A stretch of 64,000 bases of DNA from Desulfosalsimonas propionicica (GTDB taxonomy: Bacteria; Desulfobacterota; Desulfobacteria; Desulfobacterales; Desulfosalsimonadaceae): the NCBI RefSeq assembly GCF_013761005.1, contig NZ_JACDUS010000002.1, positions 310,001 to 374,000 on the forward strand, read 5' to 3'. Within the stretch, counting starts at the first letter, position 1; each line of letters starts with the position of its first letter. Shown here one piece after another: positions 54,786-62,765 of the stretch. A model generated the notes under the pieces. The model had not been told where the DNA came from and searched no databases. It saw only the letters and a program-made list of their open reading frames with translations. A program made the translations under genes and the position numbers.

Positions 54786-57700
54786 TCAGTTTAAGGCCCG
54801 CATCCTGTCATGCAGCCGCCGGGCCCGGAGGCAGAAGGCTTCCAGCTTGGCCTCAATGAGCTGGGGAAAAGGGGATCCGTCGCTTTCAACAGCCAGAAAC
54901 GGAAGCGATTCCATGCCGTCGAGCACGGTTTCCAGGTATTTTTCCCGGTGCGGGATGCCCAGCTTATCTCCCGGGGTCATGACCTCGCTTAAAATGGACT
55001 CCGAGATCCGGTTGGGCATGCAGCCAAACGGGCCGATGGCAATGACGCCGCATGCCTCGGAGGCCACTTCAGTCAGGGCGCTGCCAACGGTTAAAATGGC
55101 TTCTCCCCCAAGATTAGGGGAAACATAGGGGCTTGCGTTTTCAATCACCGTGCGCACATCTGTCCAGGGATTGTGCACCAGGCCGGTCTGCGACAAGGTA
55201 CCAAAAATACGTTTTTCATAGCGGTTCATAAATATCTGGCGAATTTTAAACCGCAGTTTTTGGCCCAAAGAAAGCTGCTGCCAGTTGGCCGGGTCTGTTT
55301 GGATGCAATAGTCGGAATAGCGTATCCATTCCGAAACCGGCGAGCAGACAACGGCAAAGCCCTTTTGCGCCAGGCGCTCGGTGATATACTGGCGGGAAAG
55401 CCCGTCGCGCCGGACAAAAATTTCGCCTGTGACCAGAATCACCGGCACATCAGCGGGGTTTTTTTGCATGGGCAGACCGGAGAGCGAATCCACGCTTTTT
55501 TCCAGTTCGGCCATGATCTGTTTGAAATTGCCATGCTTCATCTGCTCCACAATTGCCTGCCACCGGTTTTCAAATATCTCCAGGGCATGGGCCGCGTCTT
55601 TGGCATTGGCCAAAAGCATGGAACGGATATCCTCCATCAAATCAGAGATCACCAGGGCCCACCATGCCTTGTAATAATTGAACTGCTGTTCCAGGCCGAA
55701 ATAGGAATTGTCCGATGTTAAAGAAAAAATTGCCACGTCCGGGATCTCCAGGCGTTGGACCAGGTCTTGCATAAACACGGAATACTGGCCGAACCGGCAC
55801 GGCCCGGAAGCAGAAGCCATGAAATACACCAGGATTTCATCCTCCGCCTTGATATTATAGGCGTAGTTCAGCAGGGTCCCGGTGGTCAGAATCAGGGGGA
55901 GGCATTCCTTGCAGGTGGTATGGGCCCGGCCCAGCTTGAGCACATTTTCGTCTGCCGGCGGATGCGGGGCCACGTGAAACCCGGAAGCCTCAAACACCGC
56001 GGAAACGAGCTCCGTGCCCAGCCGGCCCATGGACGGCACCAGAAAGGTCACGCGGGAATCGGTCAGGGGCAATACCCGGCCGGATGAGTCCCGGACCATG
56101 GGAGTGCCGTTTTCCACAAAGGTTTGGGCGGGCAAAAAGGCCTCCGTCTCCTGTTCCGGGGCCCGGGACAAAAGCAGCTGCCGGTATTCGGCCACGATAT
56201 CAAGAAACGCCTCGATGCGTGTTTCTATGCCCGCATCTGCGGTGTGGCTGTCAAGCTCCAGGGTTAGCGAGGGTTTCCGGCCCATGATATCCCGGAAATA
56301 GCCCACCACAAAAGAATCCGGACCGCAGGAAAAATTGGTGATATAAGTGCCGAACAACTGAGGATGGTTTTTTACAAACCGGGCGGCCTTTAAAATCATC
56401 TGGCCCATGCCCCAATACATGTGCTCCTTGGCCTCTTGTGCTTCTATGGGCAGAAAATCCAGGGGAATCACCACCACCCCCCGGGAGGCGAGCTTGTGGG
56501 GAATGCCCATGTGGGCCTCTTCCACAAATCCGTTATAAGGCCGGGCAAAAATGACAACGCCGATTTTTTCCGGATCCTTTTCAATCTGTTCAAGGGCGTG
56601 CTTCCCTATCTGCCGCATTTCATCAAAGCAGGCCTGCTGCCGGCTGAGTGCTTTTTCAAATGCCGCCCGGGCAGTGGCACGATCCACGCCCATGCTCATC
56701 GCTGTTTCCACCAGGGGTGCTCTGGCGGCATCCATGCCCTTTCCCATCTCGATAAAAGGAGTTAAAACCCGGGTACCGCGGTTTTCCAGGTCTGCCAGCG
56801 GCTTTCGGAATGTGGTTTTCAGATAATAAGGCTCGCTTTGCACAAACGGACAGAGCTGGGAATTGGGGTCGCCGTTTGGCACGTGGATGGATTTGACATG
56901 GGGCAGAAACAGATAATCCGGGGGATTTTCATCAGTAATCAGCCGGTGGAAAAATCCGTGCGCCAGTTCAGCCGGATAACAGAATGCGGCATTGCGCAGA
57001 TCGCAGCCGTCTTCCGAGGCTTCGGAGGCCAGCACAGGCACAAACCCGATGGATGCAAAAAAGGTGGAGTACAGGGGATAAAAGGTATTGGTCAAAAAAC
57101 TTTTATTGATCCCCACCCGTCCGCGCTGTTTGACCACATCGTCTGAATTGGCGGCATGCTTGTCAAATACCAGGTGCTCTCTTTTTTTCACAAGATCCAG
57201 GGACGCGATGTCGTATTCGAGATTGTAGCGCAGGTTGTAGTAGCGGTTGCAGGCCCCGCCAAAGGGATACCGCCGGCCTTCCAGTTCAATGACCGATATC
57301 TCGCATCTTCTGTCGCATTTTTCCTTTCCGCCTTTGCAGGTAAAGGATTTGCGGTACACCACCTCCCGGTCGGCCAGGGTCTGCAGGTCAAAGGTCGCCG
57401 GCTGCATCAGGCCCATTTCAATGCGTTTTTCAATCTCCAATGCAACGCCGAAAGCTCCCATCAGCCCAGGCTCCGGGGGCACAACAATAGGCTTGGACGA
57501 CAGCGCTGCCATGGCCAGGGGCACGGCCCGGTTGTAGCATACGCCGCCCTGCATAAACACTTTGCGCCCGACCGGCCGGTTGCCCTTGACCCGGTTGGTG
57601 TAGTTCATACAAATGGAATAGACCAGCCCGGCCACGATATCTTCGTGAGCCACGCCTTCGTGTACTGCGGTCTTGATATCCGATGCAATAAAGGCTGCGC

Positions 57701-59180
57701 ACTGATCGTTAAAATTCGGCGGCTTTGTGGCGGTCAGGGCCACTTCGGCGATCTGCTCCACCTCCACACCAAGGGTTTCCCGGGCTGATTCGGCCAGAAA
57801 AGAGCCGGTGCCGGCCGAGCAGGCCTCGTTCATGGCATAGTCCGAAGGCACACCGCTTGTAATATAGGTATATTTGGCATCCTGGCCGCCGATCTCAAAA
57901 AGGGTATCCACCTCCGGATCAAAATGCACGGCTGCGGCGGCATGGGCAACGATTTCATTAATCACCCCGTCGGTTAGGGCGTGCAGGCCCGCAATCTGGC
58001 GCCCGGAGCCGCAGACCCCAAGGCCGGTGATGGATATGGCCGACGGATCCACATGCTCCCTGACCTGGTCCAGCAATTGCCGGTAACAGGCCCGGGAAGC
58101 GCCCACGGGATCACCATTGGTGTAGAGATAAACAGAGGCCGGCATGGCCTTGTCGCTTCTTCGCACAAGTACGGCCTTGGTGGTCGTGGAGCCCACGTCT
58201 AAACCCAAAATGCACTCATCTCCGGCTTCAATGGTTTCCCGGGCCATGGTCTTGAATGTCACCTGGCCGGCAAAATCCGTAAGCCTGGGAAGGGTATCAA
58301 AGGACAGTGCCCCCTGCACAAACAGATCATCATGCGCCGGTTTTGGGGCATCCGGGTTTTCCAGTGCCCACAGGGCCGCGCCCAGGGCCTCGAAATACGG
58401 GGCCTGCTCCGGTACGATCAGCCCGGAGACGGCCTGATTCAGATACCCGATCATCATCTGGTTTCTGGCTGATCCGCCGGTGATCATGATATTTTTCTTT
58501 TCCACATGGTTGAGCAGTTCCAGGATCTTGTTGGCCATCATCCGGCACAAGCCCGCGGTGACCCGGGATTTGGGGATTCCTTTGTTAATGGCATGGGTGC
58601 AGTCGGATTTACAGAAAACCGAGCACCTGCCCGAGACCTGGTAAGGAGTTTCCGTGGCCGACCATTTGGCGGCTTCATCAAGGGAGACCCCCATGCGCTG
58701 CAATTGCTGCATGAAAAACTCGCCGGTACCCGAAGCGCACTTGTTGCCGGTAATCACGTTGCTGATCCGGCCCTTGTCATCCAGAACATAAACCATGAAA
58801 GTCTCGCCGCCGGCCGAGACAATGGCCGGACAGTCAATGCCTTCGGGCCGCACGTGCCGGTAAGCGTACTCCACAGCCTCGGGCTCGGAAATGGTGGTCA
58901 GGTTGACAAACTCCCGAAAGCGCCTGCCTGTTGCCACGATCCGGTCAATGTCGTCAGTTCCGCTGTCCCGGAGAACGGCCTGAAGGGTTTTTCTCGGATC
59001 ACCGCCATGGGGGTGGGTTTGTGATGAGATCACCTCGGGTGAAGCCGCCGGATCTTCCGGGGCGGGCTGTCTGACACGGACCACGGAAACCGTTGAGGCG
59101 CCGAGGCATATCCCCAGGGCCTCACGGGCCCGGGTTTCTACTGTGACAGTGGTTTCAATGTATGCTTTCGGATCTTTCAT
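54786..59180 (-). CDS. Giant CoA-dehydratase activase fusion (two ASKHA ATPase modules plus HgdB-like part)
   Basis: The 1464-residue protein has two BcrA/BadF-type ATPase modules (about 20-300 and 320-590), a DUF2229-type region (about 690-1080) and a C-terminal 2-hydroxyacyl-CoA dehydratase-like (HgdB) part. Cluster ligand motifs are present in both ATPases: NKCASGTGEFF with GRCSVFCKSDC, and NEACSAGTGSFL with NDQCAAF. Relatives activate radical dehydratases or benzoyl-CoA reductase-type enzymes with ATP and a [4Fe-4S] cluster. Its own substrate enzyme is unknown; no partner dehydratase genes are in the window. The domain order equals that of the large activase-like proteins of anaerobes. 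Confidence 0.9.
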   Translation of the reverse strand: MKDPKAYIETTVTVETRAREALGICLGASTVSVVRVRQPAPEDPAASPEVISSQTHPHGGDPRKTLQAVLRDSGTDDIDRIVATGRRFREFVNLTTISEPEAVEYAYRHVRPEGIDCPAIVSAGGETFMVYVLDDKGRISNVITGNKCASGTGEFFMQQLQRMGVSLDEAAKWSATETPYQVSGRCSVFCKSDCTHAINKGIPKSRVTAGLCRMMANKILELLNHVEKKNIMITGGSARNQMMIGYLNQAVSGLIVPEQAPYFEALGAALWALENPDAPKPAHDDLFVQGALSFDTLPRLTDFAGQVTFKTMARETIEAGDECILGLDVGSTTTKAVLVRRSDKAMPASVYLYTNGDPVGASRACYRQLLDQVREHVDPSAISITGLGVCGSGRQIAGLHALTDGVINEIVAHAAAAVHFDPEVDTLFEIGGQDAKYTYITSGVPSDYAMNEACSAGTGSFLAESARETLGVEVEQIAEVALTATKPPNFNDQCAAFIASDIKTAVHEGVAHEDIVAGLVYSICMNYTNRVKGNRPVGRKVFMQGGVCYNRAVPLAMAALSSKPIVVPPEPGLMGAFGVALEIEKRIEMGLMQPATFDLQTLADREVVYRKSFTCKGGKEKCDRRCEISVIELEGRRYPFGGACNRYYNLRYNLEYDIASLDLVKKREHLVFDKHAANSDDVVKQRGRVGINKSFLTNTFYPLYSTFFASIGFVPVLASEASEDGCDLRNAAFCYPAELAHGFFHRLITDENPPDYLFLPHVKSIHVPNGDPNSQLCPFVQSEPYYLKTTFRKPLADLENRGTRVLTPFIEMGKGMDAARAPLVETAMSMGVDRATARAAFEKALSRQQACFDEMRQIGKHALEQIEKDPEKIGVVIFARPYNGFVEEAHMGIPHKLASRGVVVIPLDFLPIEAQEAKEHMYWGMGQMILKAARFVKNHPQLFGTYITNFSCGPDSFVVGYFRDIMGRKPSLTLELDSHTADAGIETRIEAFLDIVAEYRQLLLSRAPEQETEAFLPAQTFVENGTPMVRDSSGRVLPLTDSRVTFLVPSMGRLGTELVSAVFEASGFHVAPHPPADENVLKLGRAHTTCKECLPLILTTGTLLNYAYNIKAEDEILVYFMASASGPCRFGQYSVFMQDLVQRLEIPDVAIFSLTSDNSYFGLEQQFNYYKAWWALVISDLMEDIRSMLLANAKDAAHALEIFENRWQAIVEQMKHGNFKQIMAELEKSVDSLSGLPMQKNPADVPVILVTGEIFVRRDGLSRQYITERLAQKGFAVVCSPVSEWIRYSDYCIQTDPANWQQLSLGQKLRFKIRQIFMNRYEKRIFGTLSQTGLVHNPWTDVRTVIENASPYVSPNLGGEAILTVGSALTEVASEACGVIAIGPFGCMPNRISESILSEVMTPGDKLGIPHREKYLETVLDGMESLPFLAVESDGSPFPQLIEAKLEAFCLRARRLHDRMRALN

Positions 59181-59559
59181 TGATTTATCCCCTGATCCGC
59201 TGAAACGGATATGCAGATGCGGTTATACATGATTTGATTGCTGTCTAACAGAGCACATCGGGCTTTTTCCGCTGAACCTCCCACGATAATATAGCGCGCA
59301 TAAGGCCGTAATGCAAGGGCGGGCTTGTGGTTTGCCGGCTCACGGAATCCATGACCGTTTCGATACCCAAAAGGCCAAAGAGTTTCCTTTCATACACAAA
59401 TCCGGGGTTTTTCAAGCCCGGCTGAAAAAACTTCCGTCCTGGCCGGATGACGCAATAAACCCATCCCAAATGAAAGAAGATTGACTTTTACCAACGGGTA
59501 TATAAAATTGTAGGCAATCTGCGCCCTGGCAGATCCGCTTCAACCGGCAATGATGATGG

Positions 59560-59628
59560 GCCTGTAAAAAGTCTTTTTCACAGGCAGTGTTAAGTTTTAA
59601 GTGATTAACTGTTAAGTAAAATCAAGAA
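59560..59628 (-). repeat. R1 intergenic repeat, copy (e)
   Basis: Inverted relative to copies (b) and (c). The hairpin GCCTGTAAAAAGTC / TTTTTCACAGGC is followed by AGTGTTAAGTTTTAAGTG and TTAACTGTTAAGTAAAATCA. Confidence 0.85.
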
Positions 59629-59691
59629 GTTATTTCTTTCTTGTTTGGAGATTATATCTGTTTTAAGACTTTTTACGATTCCATCAATGAT

Positions 59692-59842
59692 GATGTTCTC
59701 GTAAAAGCCTGATTTTAGATGGTGCCGTAAAAAGTTCAAGATCAAGGCTTGCGCAATTTCGAAGAATGCAGCGTACTTATCCGTACGTGAAATTTTGAGA
59801 AATTGCGCGTAACGCAGATATTGGATGTTTTACGGTGGCATC
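59692..59842 (+). repeat. R2 palindromic element, copy 1 (MITE-like)
   Basis: About 151 bases. It begins GATGTTCTCGTAAAA, has the inner arm GATGGTGCCGTAAAAAGTTC (59718) and ends with TTTTACGGTGGCATC, the imperfect inverted complement of that arm. Its reverse complement matches the element at 62447-62597 over most of its length. A further half-palindrome (TTTTACGATTCCATC) sits just before it. Confidence 0.8.
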
Positions 59843-59880
59843 CATGATGGACACAGAAAAAGCAGCAGAAGGATAAACCA

Positions 59881-60174
59881 ATGAGCGAAACAGACCCGAA
59901 GGAATCCTGGGTGTACGTGGCCGTGGAGAATCCGGAAAAGGATGAAAAATTCATGGGGTTTTATGATGAAACCGCAGAAATATCCTATATTCCGGCGTTT
60001 CACGATAAAGAGGCCGCCATGTCCTGTCTTATCAATCTGCCGCGAACCCCCGGCAAAAAATACGAAGTCCAGGCGGTGCTGGCAGAAGAACTGGCCAAAG
60101 ATGCGCGCAAGCATGGTTTTATGATTTTCATGCTTGACGGCGACGGCCGGATTCTCAAACAAATCCAGCCATAG
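59881..60174 (+). CDS. Small hypothetical protein (97 residues)
   Basis: I do not recognise this 97-residue acidic protein. It has an alternating strand/helix pattern (SWVYVAVENPEKDEKFMGFY, then EEAMSCL-like helices, then GFMIFMLDGDGRILKQI at the end). AAGGA precedes the ATG by 7 bases, and codon use is normal, so a real gene is likely. It lies alone, 39 bases after the R2 element, with elbB 173 bases downstream. Confidence 0.7.
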   Translation: MSETDPKESWVYVAVENPEKDEKFMGFYDETAEISYIPAFHDKEAAMSCLINLPRTPGKKYEVQAVLAEELAKDARKHGFMIFMLDGDGRILKQIQP

Positions 60175-60346
60175 GCAGTCATGAGTTTGGTGTTTAACAA
60201 AAAACCATGATATCTTGACGCAAACAGGATTCACTGGTAGATAAACAGAACCTCGGCAAAAACCCTTCTGCCGATCCAATGGCATTGTTCCAGCGTGGGA
60301 ACCGGTATAACACGCGTTATCTCATACAATCCACAAGGAGTCGGAC

Positions 60347-61000
60347 ATGAAAAATGTCGGTGTGCTATTGTCAGGGTGCGGTGTTTACGACGGAACCGAA
60401 ATCCATGAATCCGTGATCACGCTTTTGGCCCTGGACCGAAACGGTGTTGCTGCAATATGCATGGCACCGGATATGGATCAGCACCACGTGGTGAACCATC
60501 TCACGGGCCAGACCTCGGAGGAAAAACGAAATGTGCTGGTTGAATCAGCGCGCATTGCCCGGGGTGAAATCATGGATGTCAGGAAGGTGCGAACCGCTGA
60601 CTTGGACGCCCTGATCATGCCCGGGGGGTTTGGTGCCGCCAAAAACTTAAGCGATTTTGCCATCAAAGGAAATGAGGCGGCAGTGCACCCCGAGGTCCGC
60701 CGGATTATTGCTGAAATGGCCGATGCCGGAAAGCCCATCGGTGCCATTTGCATATCACCGGCGGTTCTGGCCAAAGTTTTGGAAGACCGGCATCCCCAGG
60801 TAACCATTGGCAATGATTTGGGCACGGCAGAGGCCATTGAGTCCATGGGCGGGCGGCACACTGTTTGTGACGTGACCGACATCCACGTGGATTCTGAAAA
60901 CAAATTGGTGACCACCCCTGCCTACATGATCGGGCCCGATATTTCAAAAGTGGCCGAAGGTATTGAAAAACTAATCAATAAGATCCTGGAAATGATTTAA
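60347..61000 (+). CDS. elbB: ElbB-family (DJ-1/PfpI-like) glyoxalase III-type protein
   Basis: The 217-residue protein of the DJ-1/PfpI superfamily matches ElbB. It has the N-terminal LLSGCGVYDGTEIHESV, then IMPGGFGAAKNL, and GAICISPA with the nucleophile-elbow Cys. E. coli ElbB is reported as a glyoxalase and linked to isoprenoid synthesis. A strong AAGGAG is about 7 bases before the ATG. It converges on the DHH-CBS gene. Confidence 0.93.
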   Translation: MKNVGVLLSGCGVYDGTEIHESVITLLALDRNGVAAICMAPDMDQHHVVNHLTGQTSEEKRNVLVESARIARGEIMDVRKVRTADLDALIMPGGFGAAKNLSDFAIKGNEAAVHPEVRRIIAEMADAGKPIGAICISPAVLAKVLEDRHPQVTIGNDLGTAEAIESMGGRHTVCDVTDIHVDSENKLVTTPAYMIGPDISKVAEGIEKLINKILEMI

Positions 61001-61028
61001 ATCCGTTCATAAAAAACATTTTTCCGTA

Positions 61029-62330
61029 TTAATCCGGCAGCACATCATAGAAATAACGCATGGCATCGGACCGGGAGATAATTCCAATGATCTGCCCGTC
61101 CTGGATAACCGGCAGTCTTCCGATGTCATGCTTTACCATGAGCCGGGCTGCATGCATCGGGCTCCGGTCCGGGGTGATGGTGATGTTTTTTGTGCTCATA
61201 AAAGCCTTCACCGGTGCCGCATACTGGGAAGGCTTTTTCAATTTTTTAAAATCTCGTTTGGAGATAATCCCCACAAGCTTTCCATCCTCACTTACCGGCA
61301 GCCCGGTACATCCCTTTTCATCAAGAATTCCGGCGACTTCCTTCATTGACAGATCCGGGGGGACCTGGAAGACCGGATACGACATGATATCGTAAATCTG
61401 GATGGAACTTTCCTGGTTGCCCTTGAGCAGTTCCACGAGCCATTCCTTAAGGGAAACCGGGTTGACCGATTTAAGCATTGCCGATCCCGCCCCGGGATGG
61501 CCGCCGCCGCCCATGGAGCGCATGATGGAGCCGATATTGATTTCCGCCGCCACGGATCGGCCGATGACAATGCATTTTTCGTTTTCCGGCTGGGCAAATA
61601 TGCCGAATGCCGCATCCACATTGACGATTTCGCGGTACATGTGCACGACCAGGGAAAGATTGTTGACATGACCGGTAATCCTGGCGGTATTGATACTGAC
61701 GCTGTAATTATTGATTGTCCGGCGCTTGGCATTTTTGAGCATTTCAAAAAGGATGTCTTTCTGCTTTTCGCCGTATGCCGGCTGCAAAAAAGTTCGCAGA
61801 ATGGTGAGATCAGCGTTTTGCTCCAGCAGATATCCCGCGGTGTAGGCGTCCTCTGCCGTGGCAGAGGAAAAAATCAGGTTTCCGGTATCCTCATAAAGAC
61901 CGCTTAAGAAAAGGGTCGCCTGGATGGGGGAAAGATCAATCCCCTGCTCACGGATGGCGCGCAGCATCAAAGTGATGTTGGCCCCTGCAGTATCCTGGAT
62001 TTGCCAGTCCGGTTCCAGGTCGCAGTCTTCCGGACTGTGATGGTCCCACATCCATACTTCAAGCCCGGGCTTGTTTTTAAGGGTTTCCATTCGGTCGAGC
62101 CTGGACCATTTATTGGTATCCACCACAATCAAGCGTGAGACTTCTGACAGGTCAATATCATTGACCCGATACATTTCAAACATGTCCTTGTGAATGGACA
62201 AAAATGCCTTGACATTGGGGTTCACCGCTTTGGGAATCACCGCAACGACATCGGGCCAGATCAGGGTTGCGGCCACAACCGATGCAAGTGCGTCAAAATC
62301 CATGCTCTGATGGGTGGTTACGATATGCAT
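61029..62330 (-). CDS. DHH-DHHA1 phosphoesterase with two C-terminal CBS domains
   Basis: The 433-residue protein has DHH (QSMDFDALAS at 8-17, VVDTNK, MWDHHSPED) and DHHA1 (GGGGHPGAGSAM) domains in the first two-thirds, and two CBS domains (about 315-370 and 380-433; IMSYPVFQVPPDLS, FMSTKNITITPDRS). The same order forms the N-terminal half of long CCA-adding enzymes in Desulfobacterota and Aquificae; here the nucleotidyltransferase half is missing. CBS pairs usually bind adenine nucleotides. AAGG precedes the ATG. It is transcribed alone. Confidence 0.9.
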   Translation of the reverse strand: MHIVTTHQSMDFDALASVVAATLIWPDVVAVIPKAVNPNVKAFLSIHKDMFEMYRVNDIDLSEVSRLIVVDTNKWSRLDRMETLKNKPGLEVWMWDHHSPEDCDLEPDWQIQDTAGANITLMLRAIREQGIDLSPIQATLFLSGLYEDTGNLIFSSATAEDAYTAGYLLEQNADLTILRTFLQPAYGEKQKDILFEMLKNAKRRTINNYSVSINTARITGHVNNLSLVVHMYREIVNVDAAFGIFAQPENEKCIVIGRSVAAEINIGSIMRSMGGGGHPGAGSAMLKSVNPVSLKEWLVELLKGNQESSIQIYDIMSYPVFQVPPDLSMKEVAGILDEKGCTGLPVSEDGKLVGIISKRDFKKLKKPSQYAAPVKAFMSTKNITITPDRSPMHAARLMVKHDIGRLPVIQDGQIIGIISRSDAMRYFYDVLPD

Positions 62331-62765
62331 TGTATTGCCTTTGCCGGATGAAAAAAGATTTGGTCCAACCCCCCGCGGCCGATAGCGCCGGCATCGCCGA
62401 CACCAAAGTCCTTAGCATTTCCGGGCCTGTGGAAAAAGTCTTTTTTGATGGCGCCGGAAAAGTCCAATATCTGTGTTACGCGCGATTTCTCAGAACCTCA
62501 CATACGGATAAGCCCCCTGCATTTTTCGAAATCGGGCAAGCCTTGATCTTGAACTTTTTCCGGCGCCATCTGAAAATTGAATTTTTACGAAACCATCTTT
62601 TTTTGAAAAAACCTGGTTTTTTGTGGAATACATGTTGCATTTAATAATAACAAGGTGTTATTATTAAATGTATGGGGTTTTATCACTTAACGGAAATTGC
62701 CCGGCATATCCCGTGTGACGGCTGCTCCATGGAGGCAGCGGCCCAAACGCCAAATTGAGGCTGTA
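62331..62765. other. Intergenic region with R2 repeat
   Basis: A 435-base gap between the divergent DHH-CBS and PilZ-like genes. R2 copy 2 occupies 62447-62597. 62598-62765 holds an ATTAATAATAA-rich stretch (62638-62670) that could include the promoter of the rightward gene, and GAGG before its ATG. No gene is supported here. Confidence 0.6.
62447..62597 (-). repeat. R2 palindromic element, copy 2 (MITE-like)
   Basis: About 151 bases, opposite orientation to copy 1. Ends: GATGGCGCCGGAAAAGTCC (62447) against GAACTTTTTCCGGCGCCATC (62551-62570), an almost perfect inverted pair, followed by TTTTTACGAAACCATC. The middle CAAGCCTTGATCTTGAAC is shared with copy 1. Confidence 0.85.

Larger units (their letters stand above)
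59181..59880. other. Intergenic region with R1 and R2 repeats
   Basis: A 700-base gap between divergent genes. 59560-59628 holds R1 copy (e) and 59692-59842 holds R2 copy 1. The part 59181-59559 has a GC-rich hairpin-like stretch around 59402-59424 and no supported gene. The promoter for the activase gene should lie near 59200-59300, but none is convincing. Confidence 0.6.

Noticed and set aside
59245-59469. A 74-residue frame on the minus strand upstream of the activase gene
   Set aside because: No ribosome site that fits, unusual composition (SPPLHYGLMRA), and it lies in a repeat-rich gap. It may be a decayed or spurious frame.
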